A DNA stretch of 64,000 nucleotides, taken from positions 1-64,000 of the forward strand of contig NZ_JBBBNV010000003.1 of the NCBI RefSeq assembly GCF_037137075.1, given 5' to 3'. Shown piece by piece: positions 52,102 through 61,050 of this stretch; the first letter of the stretch is position 1; the number at the start of each line of letters is the position of its first letter. The position numbers and the translations under genes were made by a program. The notes beneath the pieces were generated by a model, which had not been told where the DNA came from, made no database searches, and saw only the letters and a list, made by a program, of their open reading frames with translations. This DNA is from JBBBNV01 sp037137075. GTDB taxonomy: Bacteria; Bacillota; Bacilli; Paenibacillales; NBRC-103111.

Positions 52102-52148
52102 TTGAGTAAACTAATAACATTAGTTATTATAAAACTAATGTTATTAGT
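52102..52148 (+). promoter_or_regulatory. Promoter overlapped by two TetR operators
   Basis: -35 TTGAGT (52102-52107), 17 bases, -10 TATTAT (52125-52130). ACTAATAACATTAGT (52110-52124) fills the spacer; ACTAATGTTATTAGT (52134-52148), its reverse complement, lies just after the -10. Each is a 6-3-6 palindrome. This is a textbook arrangement for repression by the downstream TetR protein. Confidence 0.75.
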
Positions 52149-52167
52149 TTAAGGGAGGCAGTTTATA

Positions 52168-52887
52168 ATGAGGGTTGTTCAGGAGTTGACAGTACATCAG
52201 ATTACGTTTTTCCCCCGGGTGTTTCCCGTGAATTGTTACTTCGTTGAGGAGGAGAACAGCTTGACTCTGATCGACGCCGCCCTGCCCTTCAGTGCCCCAG
52301 GTATTATAGCGGCTGCGGATCGTATCGGCAAGCCAATCACTCGCATCGTGCTCACACATGCCCATGATGACCATGTCGGGGCGCTTGATGCCTTGAAGCA
52401 GGCGCTTCCGGATGCGGCGGTTTATATTTCTAAACGGGATGCCCGGCTGCTGGCGGGAGATCGCGGGCTTATGCCGAGCGAACCGCAAATGCCAATCCGC
52501 GGCGGTGTGCCGAAGCACGTTAAAACACGCCCGGACGTGCTGCTTCACGACGGGGAACAGCTTGGATCCCTGCAGGCTATCGCGGCGCCCGGTCACACGC
52601 CGGGGTCCATGGCCTTTCTGGATACCCGGAACGGCGCGCTTATCGCCGGGGATGCGTTTCAAACTAGAGGCGGAATCGCAGTCAGCGGACAGCTGCGTCC
52701 CTGGTTCCCCTTTCCCGCCTGGGCGACCTGGAACAAGGCGCTAGCGCTGGATAGCGCGCGCAAGCTGCTGGCGCTTGCCCCCTCGCTGCTGGCAATCGGC
52801 CATGGCCGATTACTGGCCAGTCCAGCCCCTTGGATGATACAGGCTATTGCCGCCGCAGAGCAGCGTCTGGCCCTGCAGCCGAGATAA
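52168..52887 (+). CDS. Metallo-beta-lactamase-fold hydrolase
   Basis: 239 residues. The metal motif LTHAHDDHVG (His 64, His 66, Asp 68, His 69), the AAPGHTPGSMAFLD segment and the GDAFQTRGG Asp mark the MBL fold. The substrate is unknown. It is co-transcribed with the TetR gene 48 bases downstream, under the operator-overlapped promoter. The pair may form an autoregulated detoxification or signalling unit. Confidence 0.88.
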   Translation: MRVVQELTVHQITFFPRVFPVNCYFVEEENSLTLIDAALPFSAPGIIAAADRIGKPITRIVLTHAHDDHVGALDALKQALPDAAVYISKRDARLLAGDRGLMPSEPQMPIRGGVPKHVKTRPDVLLHDGEQLGSLQAIAAPGHTPGSMAFLDTRNGALIAGDAFQTRGGIAVSGQLRPWFPFPAWATWNKALALDSARKLLALAPSLLAIGHGRLLASPAPWMIQAIAAAEQRLALQPR

Positions 52888-52935
52888 CGGCCCGATATTT
52901 TTCTACCCTAATCGTAACAAAAGGAGCTGGCACTC

Positions 52936-53529
52936 ATGCCCCGCGTAGGCCTTGATTTACCTTCAATTTTACAAGCGGCCGCCGAACTGGCCGATTCTCA
53001 CGGCTTAGATGAAGTAACCTTGGCTTCACTTGCCCACAAGCTGGCCATTCGCCCCCCTTCCCTTTATAACCATATCAACGGGCTGAACGGCCTGCGCAAG
53101 AAGCTGGCCATTTACTCAATTCAGCGGCTGACCGCCGCCATTCAGCATGCCGCCGTCGGCCATTCCGGAGACGAAGCCGTTCATGCTGTCGGCGAGGCTT
53201 ATTTCGCTTTTGCTCTCCGGCATCCGGGCTTGTATGATGCTACGCTCCGCGCGCCCGATCCGCGCGATCCGGAGGTCCAGGAGGCAGGCGCGGAGCTGCT
53301 GGAGCTGCTTGTGCGTGCGCTGCAAGCGTATGGGCTGGATACCGACTCCGCTTTGCATACGATCCGTGGACTGCGCAGCCTGCTGCACGGCTTCACTTCA
53401 CTGGAGCAAAAAGGCGGCTTCGGCCTGCCGCTGGATTTGCATGAAAGCCTGCGGCTGATGCTGGACACTTACTTGGCCGGCATTCGCGCTACATCCCGGG
53501 CTTTTGAAGAAAAAGAAACATCAGAATAA
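52936..53529 (+). CDS. TetR/AcrR-family regulator
   Basis: 197 residues from ATG 52936 (AAAGGAG upstream). The helix-turn-helix is ELADSHGLDEVTLASLAHKL followed by IRPPSLYNHINGL. The C-terminal ligand domain is of the WHG type (LRHPGLYDATLRAPD, HTIRGLRSLLHGFTSLE). It most likely represses its own operon through the ACTAAT-N3-ATTAGT palindromes at 52110 and 52134. Confidence 0.9.
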   Translation: MPRVGLDLPSILQAAAELADSHGLDEVTLASLAHKLAIRPPSLYNHINGLNGLRKKLAIYSIQRLTAAIQHAAVGHSGDEAVHAVGEAYFAFALRHPGLYDATLRAPDPRDPEVQEAGAELLELLVRALQAYGLDTDSALHTIRGLRSLLHGFTSLEQKGGFGLPLDLHESLRLMLDTYLAGIRATSRAFEEKETSE

Positions 53530-53566
53530 GCCCTGCATGCGGCCCTCATCTCCACATAAACAAGTA

Positions 53567-54043
53567 TTACTTCGTCTCCCGCTCCATAAAACGTCTTCGG
53601 ACTTCATCATACACATGCTTGAGCGGTACTCCCTGTACCCGGGCCGCCTGCTCGCATTCCTTGAATTCGGGCGCGAATTGTACGAGCTGTCCCCGGTGGT
53701 AGCCGGCCTTGACGGAAATAGCTCCCCAAGGCGTGGCAACCTTGACGAATTCACGGCCGAGCCGGTGGCAGGAGGCCCGCATGTAGCGTACACCGAGCGT
53801 GGTTGTCTCCCGGAACACGACCTCTTCGACCGCCTCCAGCTTCCCTTCATCCAGCAGCACATTCAGCATTAGGCCGGGACGGCCTTTTTTCATAATAATC
53901 GGAACCCAATAAACATCGTTGGCCCCCGCCTCAAATAACAGCTCTCCCACATATCCGCACAGCTCCGGATTCATGTCATCCAGATTCGCCTGCAGCAGCA
54001 GCATCGCGTCATCGATATGCTCATCCCAGTGATTGAAGCTCAT
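53567..54043 (-). CDS. larC2: LarC C-terminal part (LarC2), separate gene on the opposite strand
   Basis: 158 residues from ATG 54043, which has AGGAG upstream. It begins with the LarC2 hallmark LLQANLDDMNPELCGYVGEL, followed by GANDVYWVPIIMKKGRPGLM and VFRETTTLGVRYM. In known systems LarC is one gene or two overlapping frames joined by programmed frameshifting. Here this half has its own start and is convergent to the tetR gene, 3.3 kb from larC1. It would have to assemble with LarC1 as a separate chain. larE and larA are not in the window. Confidence 0.88.
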   Translation of the reverse strand: MSFNHWDEHIDDAMLLLQANLDDMNPELCGYVGELLFEAGANDVYWVPIIMKKGRPGLMLNVLLDEGKLEAVEEVVFRETTTLGVRYMRASCHRLGREFVKVATPWGAISVKAGYHRGQLVQFAPEFKECEQAARVQGVPLKHVYDEVRRRFMERETK

Positions 54044-54318
54044 GTTTCCCTCTCCTCTTCCCTGTATAAATTCAATCAATTCGGCACCTGCCCCATTCGC
54101 CGGAGCAGAACGCCTTTTTCAAATACACTTCTTTTTCGCAATCATATCAAAATTATTACAAAAATACATCGCGGACTGCCCTGTGATTGACTCCGAAGCA
54201 CTGCCGCGCCGCATGCGGAAAGCAAACGTGAGATAACACTTTTGCAATCCGGGAGCATACATGAAATTACATTCTCCTGAACAAGCTAACAAAAAGCGGC
54301 ATCCAAGGAGGAAATGTG

Positions 54319-55650
54319 ATGGCGTTGCTTCCTTTCAAAGTACGTTGTCTGGTCGTCGCTGCGGCAGCAGGTACAGCTTTAATGTCTCCCGCCCAGCTCA
54401 CCAAGGCGCAAGCGCACATACCTGTACAAAATGTCTCCCGTGGGCTGGACGGCCGCCTGGCAGCCGCCGCGCCGCTGCAGCATCGATTAGCCGATTATCC
54501 CGGGCTGGCTTCCTTCAAGATCGGTCACGGCTATACGGTCTCCCGGTTCAGCCAAACGGCCAAGGCCCTGCCTGAAGGGACTACTGACCTGCTTTCGGGA
54601 CAAAATCAGCTTGCTTTACCAGAAGAAAGCCTGAATGATGGGCCGGACGATCCCGGAGCTGAGGTCGCCTTAGGCATTCAGGAGACCGGACCCGGGACGT
54701 TGTCCGGTTCAGGCGTGACACAGCCTTCAAACGCGAAGGAGCAATTGGCTGCGCGAAAAAGCCTGTTCGACGAGATCAGCAGTGTCACCGGAATCCCCTG
54801 GACTCTGCTGGCCGCCGTTGACCAATACGAGCGCACGCTAAACGCAGCCCAGCCCAAGAAGCGGCCCGCAAGGGCCGGGATGATAGGGATCTATATTCCC
54901 GAGCTGCAATGGGTAGGCATGCTCAATCCGGATCACGAGGACACGAATCCGTCTTCCATTCAGTTTTTTGAAGGGCTCGGCCGGGACGGCTCCGGCGATG
55001 GACTGGCAGACCGGAACAACGATTTGGATCTGCTGTCCGCCATGGCCACCTACTTGCTCCAGCACGGAAGTCCGGATGACGATTTCCGCATCGCCTTGTG
55101 GGAGTATTACCAAAATACGCGCAGCGTAGAGCGAATCGGCCAGTTCGCCCGCATGTATGAGGCTTTCGGGACGCTTGATTTATCCGAGCACGCCTTCCCG
55201 CTTCCGCTAAATACAAATTATTCGTACCGGAGCACTTGGGGGGCAGCCCGCGGCTGGGGCGGATACCGCATACATGAGGGAACGGATATTTTTGCCGGCC
55301 ACGGTGTGCCTGTCCGCAGCGCCTGCTACGGAATGGTCGAAATTATGGGCTGGAACAATTACGGCGGCTGGCGTATCGGCATACGGGATATTACCAACGT
55401 CTACCACTACTATGCCCATTTGTCCGGCTTCAGCAAGCCGCTGCAGCAGGGCGACCTTGTCAAGCCGGGACAAGTTATCGGCTGGGTCGGCAGCTCCGGC
55501 TACGGCAAGCCGGGCACCAGCGGCAAATTCCCGCCGCATCTGCACTACGGCATGTACCGGGACAACGGTCATATGGACTGGTCCTTCGATCCTTTTCCAA
55601 GCTTGAAGAAATGGGAGCGCGAGGAAATGCGCCGCAAGTCTGTAAAATAA
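54319..55650 (+). CDS. lytH: LytH/YunA-like M23 peptidoglycan endopeptidase
   Basis: 443 residues from ATG 54319 (GTG 54316 possible; GGAGGAAA upstream). A signal-like N-terminus ends near AQAHIP. A linker follows, then a helical region (LLAAVDQYERTLNAAQPKKR, ATYLLQHGSPDDDF). The M23 LytM domain comes last: HEGTDIFAGHGVPV, VYHYYAHLSGFSKPLQQGD, GSSGYGKPGTSGKFPPHLHY with zinc ligands His, Asp and HLH. LytH in Bacillus trims cortex peptides (L-Ala-D-Glu) in spores. It faces yunB convergently, as in Bacillus. Confidence 0.88.
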   Translation: MALLPFKVRCLVVAAAAGTALMSPAQLTKAQAHIPVQNVSRGLDGRLAAAAPLQHRLADYPGLASFKIGHGYTVSRFSQTAKALPEGTTDLLSGQNQLALPEESLNDGPDDPGAEVALGIQETGPGTLSGSGVTQPSNAKEQLAARKSLFDEISSVTGIPWTLLAAVDQYERTLNAAQPKKRPARAGMIGIYIPELQWVGMLNPDHEDTNPSSIQFFEGLGRDGSGDGLADRNNDLDLLSAMATYLLQHGSPDDDFRIALWEYYQNTRSVERIGQFARMYEAFGTLDLSEHAFPLPLNTNYSYRSTWGAARGWGGYRIHEGTDIFAGHGVPVRSACYGMVEIMGWNNYGGWRIGIRDITNVYHYYAHLSGFSKPLQQGDLVKPGQVIGWVGSSGYGKPGTSGKFPPHLHYGMYRDNGHMDWSFDPFPSLKKWEREEMRRKSVK

Positions 55651-55712
55651 GTCAGTTACCCGGCTGAAATTAAATCCGCCAGTCCTTGCTTATCCGCTGT
55701 ATCACAGGTGCC

Positions 55713-55758
55713 AAAGCCTGCGAAGCTGCCCATAACGCGGCAGCTTCGCAGGCTTTAT
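55713..55758. terminator. Terminator between lytH and yunB
   Basis: GCCTGCGAAGCTGCC pairs perfectly with GGCAGCTTCGCAGGC across 8 bases; T-rich on the plus side, AAA before it on the minus side. Confidence 0.85.
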
Positions 55759-55812
55759 TTTGCCCATGGAGCCACCAAATTTCCGGCTTAAGCCCCGAGC
55801 GATTTTCCCCTT

Positions 55813-56706
55813 TCAAGGAGACAATTCATGCGATAAGCTTGCCGGCGGCTGGCCGCTCCCCGATCCCGGAGGCGCATGAGGCAGACTGCCGCTGCCCGCT
55901 CCGGCGCCGGTTCCATTCCCCGCTCCTGATCCGGCCCTCGAGTCCGTGCTTCCAGCGCTCCCGCTGCTTCCGGCTGCACCCGCGGTCCCGCCAGACAGAG
56001 CCGGGATCGAGATTCCCGGCGGCAAAGCCGGCGAGCCTCCGACCGGATTGCCCTTATTGTCCATATAATAGGTCGGTACATCACCTACCACAAGCACATA
56101 CGAAATCGGAATTTCCGTCTCCACCAGCTCCCCCTCGGCATCGAACGGAATAATAATCGACACCTCCGCCAAAATGCGGATATACACCTCAACCAGAATC
56201 ATATTAATTCCCGCATTGGACTGGCGTGTAGCCAAATCCACCTTCACCGCCCCCGCCGGCACCAGCTGCACCGGAACCTTGGGGCCGAAGGAGCCGATAA
56301 TCGCGCTCCCGAATACTTGGCCGAGCGGAATATGCTCCGGCACCTCGCCCACCTGGTTCAGCGTCTGCTGAACGACATTGATCGTATCGGAGGTAATTTT
56401 CATATGCTCCGCATAATTGAGCATGAAGCCGTTAATTTTACCCGAGCTGTCCATTTTCCATTCAATAAGCTTGCCTACATTGGAGCTCTGGGAAATGCGT
56501 TCTGTAATCGCCAGGTTTATCGCCTGGGTGGCCATTTGCTTCACGCGCACCTTGGCCAAATGCATCAGCGGCCCCTTCATGTTATGCTCGACAAAAATAA
56601 AGCTCTGAATCAAAAACAGCGCCGCCACCAGCCCCAGCAGCAGCCAAAGCCTTTTTTTACGGCTGCGGCGCGGCTTCCGGCTTCGCCAACCCTTTTTGAA
56701 TAACAC
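55813..56706 (-). CDS. yunB: Sporulation protein YunB
   Basis: 297 residues from GTG 56706 (GGAGG about 7 bases upstream); the ATGs at 56712 and 56730 are close to or within the site region. A basic N-terminus and one membrane helix (LWLLLGLVAALFLIQSF) precede the conserved body (MATQAINLAITERI, GQVFGSAIIGSFGPKVPVQL, FDAEGELVETEIPISYVLVV). The tail from residue 235 is Gly/Ser/Ala-rich and absent from Bacillus YunB. Known family role: SigE-regulated sporulation. Confidence 0.85.
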   Translation of the reverse strand: MLFKKGWRSRKPRRSRKKRLWLLLGLVAALFLIQSFIFVEHNMKGPLMHLAKVRVKQMATQAINLAITERISQSSNVGKLIEWKMDSSGKINGFMLNYAEHMKITSDTINVVQQTLNQVGEVPEHIPLGQVFGSAIIGSFGPKVPVQLVPAGAVKVDLATRQSNAGINMILVEVYIRILAEVSIIIPFDAEGELVETEIPISYVLVVGDVPTYYMDNKGNPVGGSPALPPGISIPALSGGTAGAAGSSGSAGSTDSRAGSGAGNGTGAGAGSGSLPHAPPGSGSGQPPASLSHELSP

Positions 56707-56812
56707 CCGCATCCCTCCACGCCCCGGCATCCGGCTTCAGCTGCTGGTGCAGGTCCGCCTCCTTACCGGGCGGCCTCGTCTATGTCCTTTGTACAATGTA
56801 TGTGCGGGCGGG

Positions 56813-56853
56813 ATAAAAAAGAAGACCGGCCCGCTATGAAAGCGGACCGGTCC
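56813..56853 (-). terminator. Terminator after the Gfo/Idh/MocA gene
   Basis: On the minus strand GACCGGTCCGCT..AGCGGGCCGGTC is followed by TTCTTTTTTAT. Confidence 0.8.
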
Positions 56854-56977
56854 TTGTGAAGCCATTCGTGCTCCTGACAGCAAGCTGCTGCAGGAATGGA
56901 ACCTGTTGGCAGGGCCTTGCAGCAACAGCAGTCGCTCCTGCTGCCGTTATCCGCCCTTCCTTCGTCACAGCCGACCG

Positions 56978-58000
56978 CTATGAAAGGCTGATAACCCGGC
57001 CTTCCGCTTGGGCTTCAAAGGCGGCCAGAATCACCTGAAGCGAGCGAAGCCCTTCCTCGCCCGAAATCGACGGCGGGGTTTGTGTCAACATACTGCTAAC
57101 GAAGGCATCGATAACTCCGCTGGAGGTCTGCTCGGTGTTGGTCGCGATTGCGCCAACCTTGTAACGCTCCACCGTGCCGTTGGTCAGCTCCACAATGACC
57201 TGATCCTCGGGATGCGTCCCGATTTTCATAACCCCGTTCTCGCACCAAAGCACCGTGCTGTTGTCTTCGCCCTTGTAATAGGTCCAGCTGGCCACAAGCG
57301 ATCCAATGGCCCCGCTTCTCATACGCAGCACGCAAATGGCGTTGTCGTCCACGTCGGTGTCTTTCTTGTCCACCGTGCCGACAAAGGCTGAGACCTGTGC
57401 AACCTCATCGGCCAGCAGCCAGCGAATAAGGTCCGACTTGTGCACGCCCAGATCCCCCATCGCCCCCATCGCCGCGTCCGCTTTCCTGAAAAACCAGCTG
57501 TCCCGCCCGTCGATGCTCCAGCCCTCCGGTCCCGGATGGCCGAAGGAGGTGCGGAAGGACAGCACCTTGCCCAGCACCCCGGACTGCAAAATTTCTTTTG
57601 CCTTCACATGAGGCGGCATCAGGCGCTGGTTGTGTCCAATCATCAGAACTACGTTATTGCGGCGGGCGGCTTCAATCATCGCTTCCGCCTCGTCGGACGT
57701 GGTGGCCATCGGCTTCTCAACAAGCACATGGACACCTGCATTAGCAGCCGCTATCGCCACCGGAGCGTGCAGTGCATTCGGAGTGCATACGCTCACCGCA
57801 TCAAGCTGCTCCTTCGCCAGCAGCTCCTCATAGCTAGAGTAAGCACGGGCGCCGTACTGCCCGGCGTAAGCCTGAGCCCGTTCCAGCCGGATATCGCAGA
57901 AGGCCACCAGCTCGACCTCGGGAATGGCGGCATACTCCGGAATATGGCGGTGCTTCGAGATGGAACCGCAGCCGATAACAGCCACTTTTATTTTGGACAT
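56978..58000 (-). CDS. Gfo/Idh/MocA-family oxidoreductase
   Basis: 340 residues from ATG 58000 with AAGGAGCG upstream. The Rossmann start VAVIGCGSISKHRHIPEY, the EKPMATTSDEAE motif and the catalytic segment MGDLGVHKSDLIRW are typical. These enzymes oxidise or reduce sugars or inositols with NAD(P). It sits 43 bases after a sugar-phosphate isomerase gene and forms an operon with it. Confidence 0.9.
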   Translation of the reverse strand: MSKIKVAVIGCGSISKHRHIPEYAAIPEVELVAFCDIRLERAQAYAGQYGARAYSSYEELLAKEQLDAVSVCTPNALHAPVAIAAANAGVHVLVEKPMATTSDEAEAMIEAARRNNVVLMIGHNQRLMPPHVKAKEILQSGVLGKVLSFRTSFGHPGPEGWSIDGRDSWFFRKADAAMGAMGDLGVHKSDLIRWLLADEVAQVSAFVGTVDKKDTDVDDNAICVLRMRSGAIGSLVASWTYYKGEDNSTVLWCENGVMKIGTHPEDQVIVELTNGTVERYKVGAIATNTEQTSSGVIDAFVSSMLTQTPPSISGEEGLRSLQVILAAFEAQAEGRVISLS

Positions 58001-58043
58001 GATCGTTCGCTCCTTATCTTGGCAATTTACGTAGGCGAATGCG

Positions 58044-58814
58044 CTATTTCCAGCCCTTCGCACGCAGCCAGGCCATGCTTTCCGCCACGCTGTCCAGCGG
58101 CGGCCGCGGGCAGTTGTCCTGCTCCACGATAAGCCACTCCACGCCGGCTTCGACCGCTGCCTCGGCTACCGCCTGCAGGTCCACTATGCCGCGGCCCAGC
58201 TCAACCGTATCCAGGCCGGCCTGCGCTTGAGGCAGATAATCCTTCAGGTGCAATAACGGCAGACGTCCGGCATAACGGCGTATATAGGCCAGCGGGTCCT
58301 GCCCGGCATACTGAACCCAGCACACGTCCAGCTCCACCTGCACCGCAGCCGGGGTTGTATACGTGTACATGGCATCAAAGGCAAATTGTCCATCCACCTC
58401 GGCCTCAAACTCAAACGCATGGTTATGGTAGGCAAACGCCAGCCCCCGCTCCCGCACCGTGTGACCGGTCTGTTCAAGGAAGGCGTACAGCGCTTTCCAA
58501 TCCGCCTCATGCCGGCGCTCCTCCTCTGCCACATAGGGGCAGATTAACACTTTGCCGCCAATCGTTTTCAGATACTCGATTTGACCGTCCAAATCCTCGC
58601 GAAGCGCCTTCAGACTCACATGGCTGCCGATGGCCTGAAGCCCCAGCTCATCCAGCAGCTCCTTCAGCTCGCCCGCATTTAGCCCGCCATAGCCCGCGAA
58701 CTCAACTCCCTCATACCCAAGCGCGGCCACCTTGGCCAGCGTCGCTTTGAAATCCTGCGCTGTTTCCTGGCGCAGCGTGTACAGCTGCAACCCGATTCCC
58801 ACGTTTCTTGCCAT
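58044..58814 (-). CDS. Sugar phosphate isomerase/epimerase (TIM barrel)
   Basis: 256 residues from ATG 58814, after GGAGGTG. The xylose-isomerase-like fold is marked by GIGLQLYTLRQETAQDF, ALGYEGVEFAGYG, FAYHNHAFEFE and VEWLIVEQDNCPRPP. It is likely an IolE/IolI- or inosose-type enzyme working with the Gfo/Idh gene. It is divergent from the AraC gene at 58939, with 124 bases between. Confidence 0.88.
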   Translation of the reverse strand: MARNVGIGLQLYTLRQETAQDFKATLAKVAALGYEGVEFAGYGGLNAGELKELLDELGLQAIGSHVSLKALREDLDGQIEYLKTIGGKVLICPYVAEEERRHEADWKALYAFLEQTGHTVRERGLAFAYHNHAFEFEAEVDGQFAFDAMYTYTTPAAVQVELDVCWVQYAGQDPLAYIRRYAGRLPLLHLKDYLPQAQAGLDTVELGRGIVDLQAVAEAAVEAGVEWLIVEQDNCPRPPLDSVAESMAWLRAKGWK

Positions 58815-58938
58815 GCGGACACCTCCATACTCATCGTTAGCCAATCTGATTTCAATTTAAACCCAAATCCGATAAAATGAACATAACAAATCTAACTGTA
58901 CCTGTACTATTTGATTGGGATTGGAGGACTGCTGTCAG

Positions 58939-59769
58939 GTGCCACGAAGCGAAGTGTTAATGTGCGGCTATTCGTTTCATAACGACAAATATTATACGGG
59001 GTACAAAAACGGCATCACCTCCTACCTGTTCCGGCTGCAAACCGAAGGCCGCGCCCAAGCGACCGTGTACAACGAATGGACGCCGCTTGAAGCAGGAGAT
59101 CTCCTTCTGTACCGGCCGGGAGACTATTATGAGCTGCGAATCGGAGAGGAGCACGATGCTGCCGAGAACGGCGGCGATATTCAGAGCGGGGATTACTTCC
59201 TGTTTGCCGAGGGAGGCTGGCTGGACCGGTGGTGGGCGTCCTCCCCGAAGCCGCAGCTGGCGCGTATTGACCCGGATGACCGGCTTATCGGCCTATGGCG
59301 GCAGATGATCCTGGAGAAACGGCGGGCACAGGAGGAAAACACGGAGCTGACGGGCTACCTGCTGCATGCCTTCTGCCTGACCGTAGACCGGGCGCTGCGG
59401 GTACCGGAGGCAAGCCGGGGCCAAGGAAAAGCTTTTCTCGGGCTCCGCATGAAAAATTACATCCAGGAGCACGCCGGCCGGCCGTTCAAAATCGAGGATG
59501 TCGCCGGGCATGTCGGCTTGAGCGTGTCCCGCGCGGTTCACCTGTTTAAAGCCTGCTTCGGGGTCACCATCATGCAGCATGCCCTAGAGATTCGTCTGGC
59601 CGCCGCCGTGGAACGGATGAAGTACAGCACGATGACGCTGGAGCAAATCGCCGAGACGTGCGGCTTTGGGACGTATTCGTATTTTCACCGGGTTTTCCGG
59701 CATAAATATAGCCTCTCCCCGGCGGCTTTCCGGAAAGAGGCGAACCCGTATTTTCAGCGGAGAAAATAA
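58939..59769 (+). CDS. AraC-family regulator, divergent from sugar genes
   Basis: 276 residues from GTG 58939, about 11 bases after GGAGG; an upstream TTG at 58915 precedes that site. A cupin-like N-terminus (FHNDKYYTGYKNGITSYLF, GDLLLYRPGDYYEL) and two HTH motifs (FKIEDVAGHVGLSVSRAVHL and LEQIAETCGFGTYSYFHRVF) with YSLSPAAFRKEA are visible. It probably controls the two sugar genes transcribed away from it. Confidence 0.88.
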   Translation: MPRSEVLMCGYSFHNDKYYTGYKNGITSYLFRLQTEGRAQATVYNEWTPLEAGDLLLYRPGDYYELRIGEEHDAAENGGDIQSGDYFLFAEGGWLDRWWASSPKPQLARIDPDDRLIGLWRQMILEKRRAQEENTELTGYLLHAFCLTVDRALRVPEASRGQGKAFLGLRMKNYIQEHAGRPFKIEDVAGHVGLSVSRAVHLFKACFGVTIMQHALEIRLAAAVERMKYSTMTLEQIAETCGFGTYSYFHRVFRHKYSLSPAAFRKEANPYFQRRK

Positions 59770-59922
59770 TGCAGTAGACAAGCTTCGCCGCCGGGTTCGA
59801 CAGACCGCTGCTCCGTGCCGAGACGCGCGCTTGGAATTCGCACGTGTTGGGGTACGAAGCGGCGGTGGCAGCGGCTCAGCGGCATTAAGCGGTAAACGTC
59901 CCGCTGCGATGCAGGGGCAGCG

Positions 59923-60684
59923 TTAACGCGCCAGCCAGCCTCCGTCAACCGCCAGCGTATGGCCGTTGACATAGCTGGAAGCTGATGACGCCAGGAAAAC
60001 GACAGGACCGGCCAGGTCTCCCGGAAGCCCCCAGCGCTCAGCCGGAATCCGGTCCAGTATCGCCTTGCTGCGATCCTCGTCCGCCCGGATCGGCGCGGTA
60101 TTATGGGTCGCCATATACCCCGGGGCAATCGCATTCACATGAATATCATGCTTCGCCCATTCATTGGCCATCAGCCGGGTAATGCCCATGACGCCGCTTT
60201 TGCTGGCTGTATAGGAGGGAACCCGGATGCCGCCCTGAAAGGACAGCATGGACGCAATATTAATAATTTTGCCGCCGGTCCCCTGCTTGATGAATTGCCT
60301 GGCCGCCGCCTGACCGAAGAAGAAAACGGTTTTGACGTTGATGTTCATCACATCGTCCCAGTCCTTCTCGGTAAATTCAATCGCGTCGGCTCTGCGGATG
60401 ATTCCGGCGTTGTTCACCAGTATATCCACCTTCCCGAAGGCCTCGACCGTTTGATCTATAATGCCTTGAATGGGGTCAAGGCGCATCAGATCGGCCTGAA
60501 TTCCGAGAAATTTCCGGCCTCGCGCGCTGACCTGCAGCTCGGTTTCCGGCATCGCTACATAATCGACCCCGACAATATCCGCCCCGGCTTCAGCCAGGCC
60601 GAGCGCCATTCCCTGTCCCAATCCCGTGCTGGCCCCGGTTACAATAGCAACTTTATTAGAAAGATCGAATCTGGAAAGAATCAT
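59923..60684 (-). CDS. kduD: 2-dehydro-3-deoxy-D-gluconate 5-dehydrogenase (SDR)
   Basis: 253 residues. The SDR cofactor motif TGASTGLG (16-23), NNAG (91-94) and catalytic Tyr 158/Lys 162 (YTASK) are present. The late segment GYMATHNTAPIRADEDRS is characteristic of KduD, which acts in pectin/uronate breakdown. No kduI lies next to it in the window. Confidence 0.88.
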   Translation of the reverse strand: MILSRFDLSNKVAIVTGASTGLGQGMALGLAEAGADIVGVDYVAMPETELQVSARGRKFLGIQADLMRLDPIQGIIDQTVEAFGKVDILVNNAGIIRRADAIEFTEKDWDDVMNINVKTVFFFGQAAARQFIKQGTGGKIINIASMLSFQGGIRVPSYTASKSGVMGITRLMANEWAKHDIHVNAIAPGYMATHNTAPIRADEDRSKAILDRIPAERWGLPGDLAGPVVFLASSASSYVNGHTLAVDGGWLAR

Positions 60685-61019
60685 TGTTCAAGCCTCCTTG
60701 TGATATAATTCACATTTCTCCCCGCAAAATCCGGCCATTCTGTTCCCGGTTGAGAACGAAGGCCTGCGGAAATCGGTTTCGTTCCGCTTGCGGGCTGCCA
60801 TGCCGCATATGCTGACGCATGGTCCTGCCGGCTGCATGAAGCAGACGCCTGTGTGCCGTAGCTCTCCCCTTTCTCGCCAGCACATTCCGGGATGCCTGTC
60901 TGACTGCGCCGCGGCTGGACTGCTCTGTCTTCTCCTCTACCATACCGCAGTCCGCGCCGCGCAGGCTGTATTTTTTCTCACACCTTGCTTTTGTTCAATC
61001 ATGCATGATAACCGCATAC
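60685..61019. other. Intergenic region without a supported gene
   Basis: About 335 bases. Open frames on both strands have no ribosome site and mirror each other. The upstream part should carry the kduD promoter; AGGAGGCTTG just before 60684 is its ribosome site. Confidence 0.35.
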
Positions 61020-61020
61020 G

Positions 61021-61043
61021 AAAAACCGGCTGAGTTCAGCCGG
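61021..61043 (-). terminator. Terminator after fnr
   Basis: On the minus strand CCGGCTGA-AC-TCAGCCGG is followed by TTTTT. Confidence 0.8.
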
Positions 61044-61050
61044 CCGTAAT

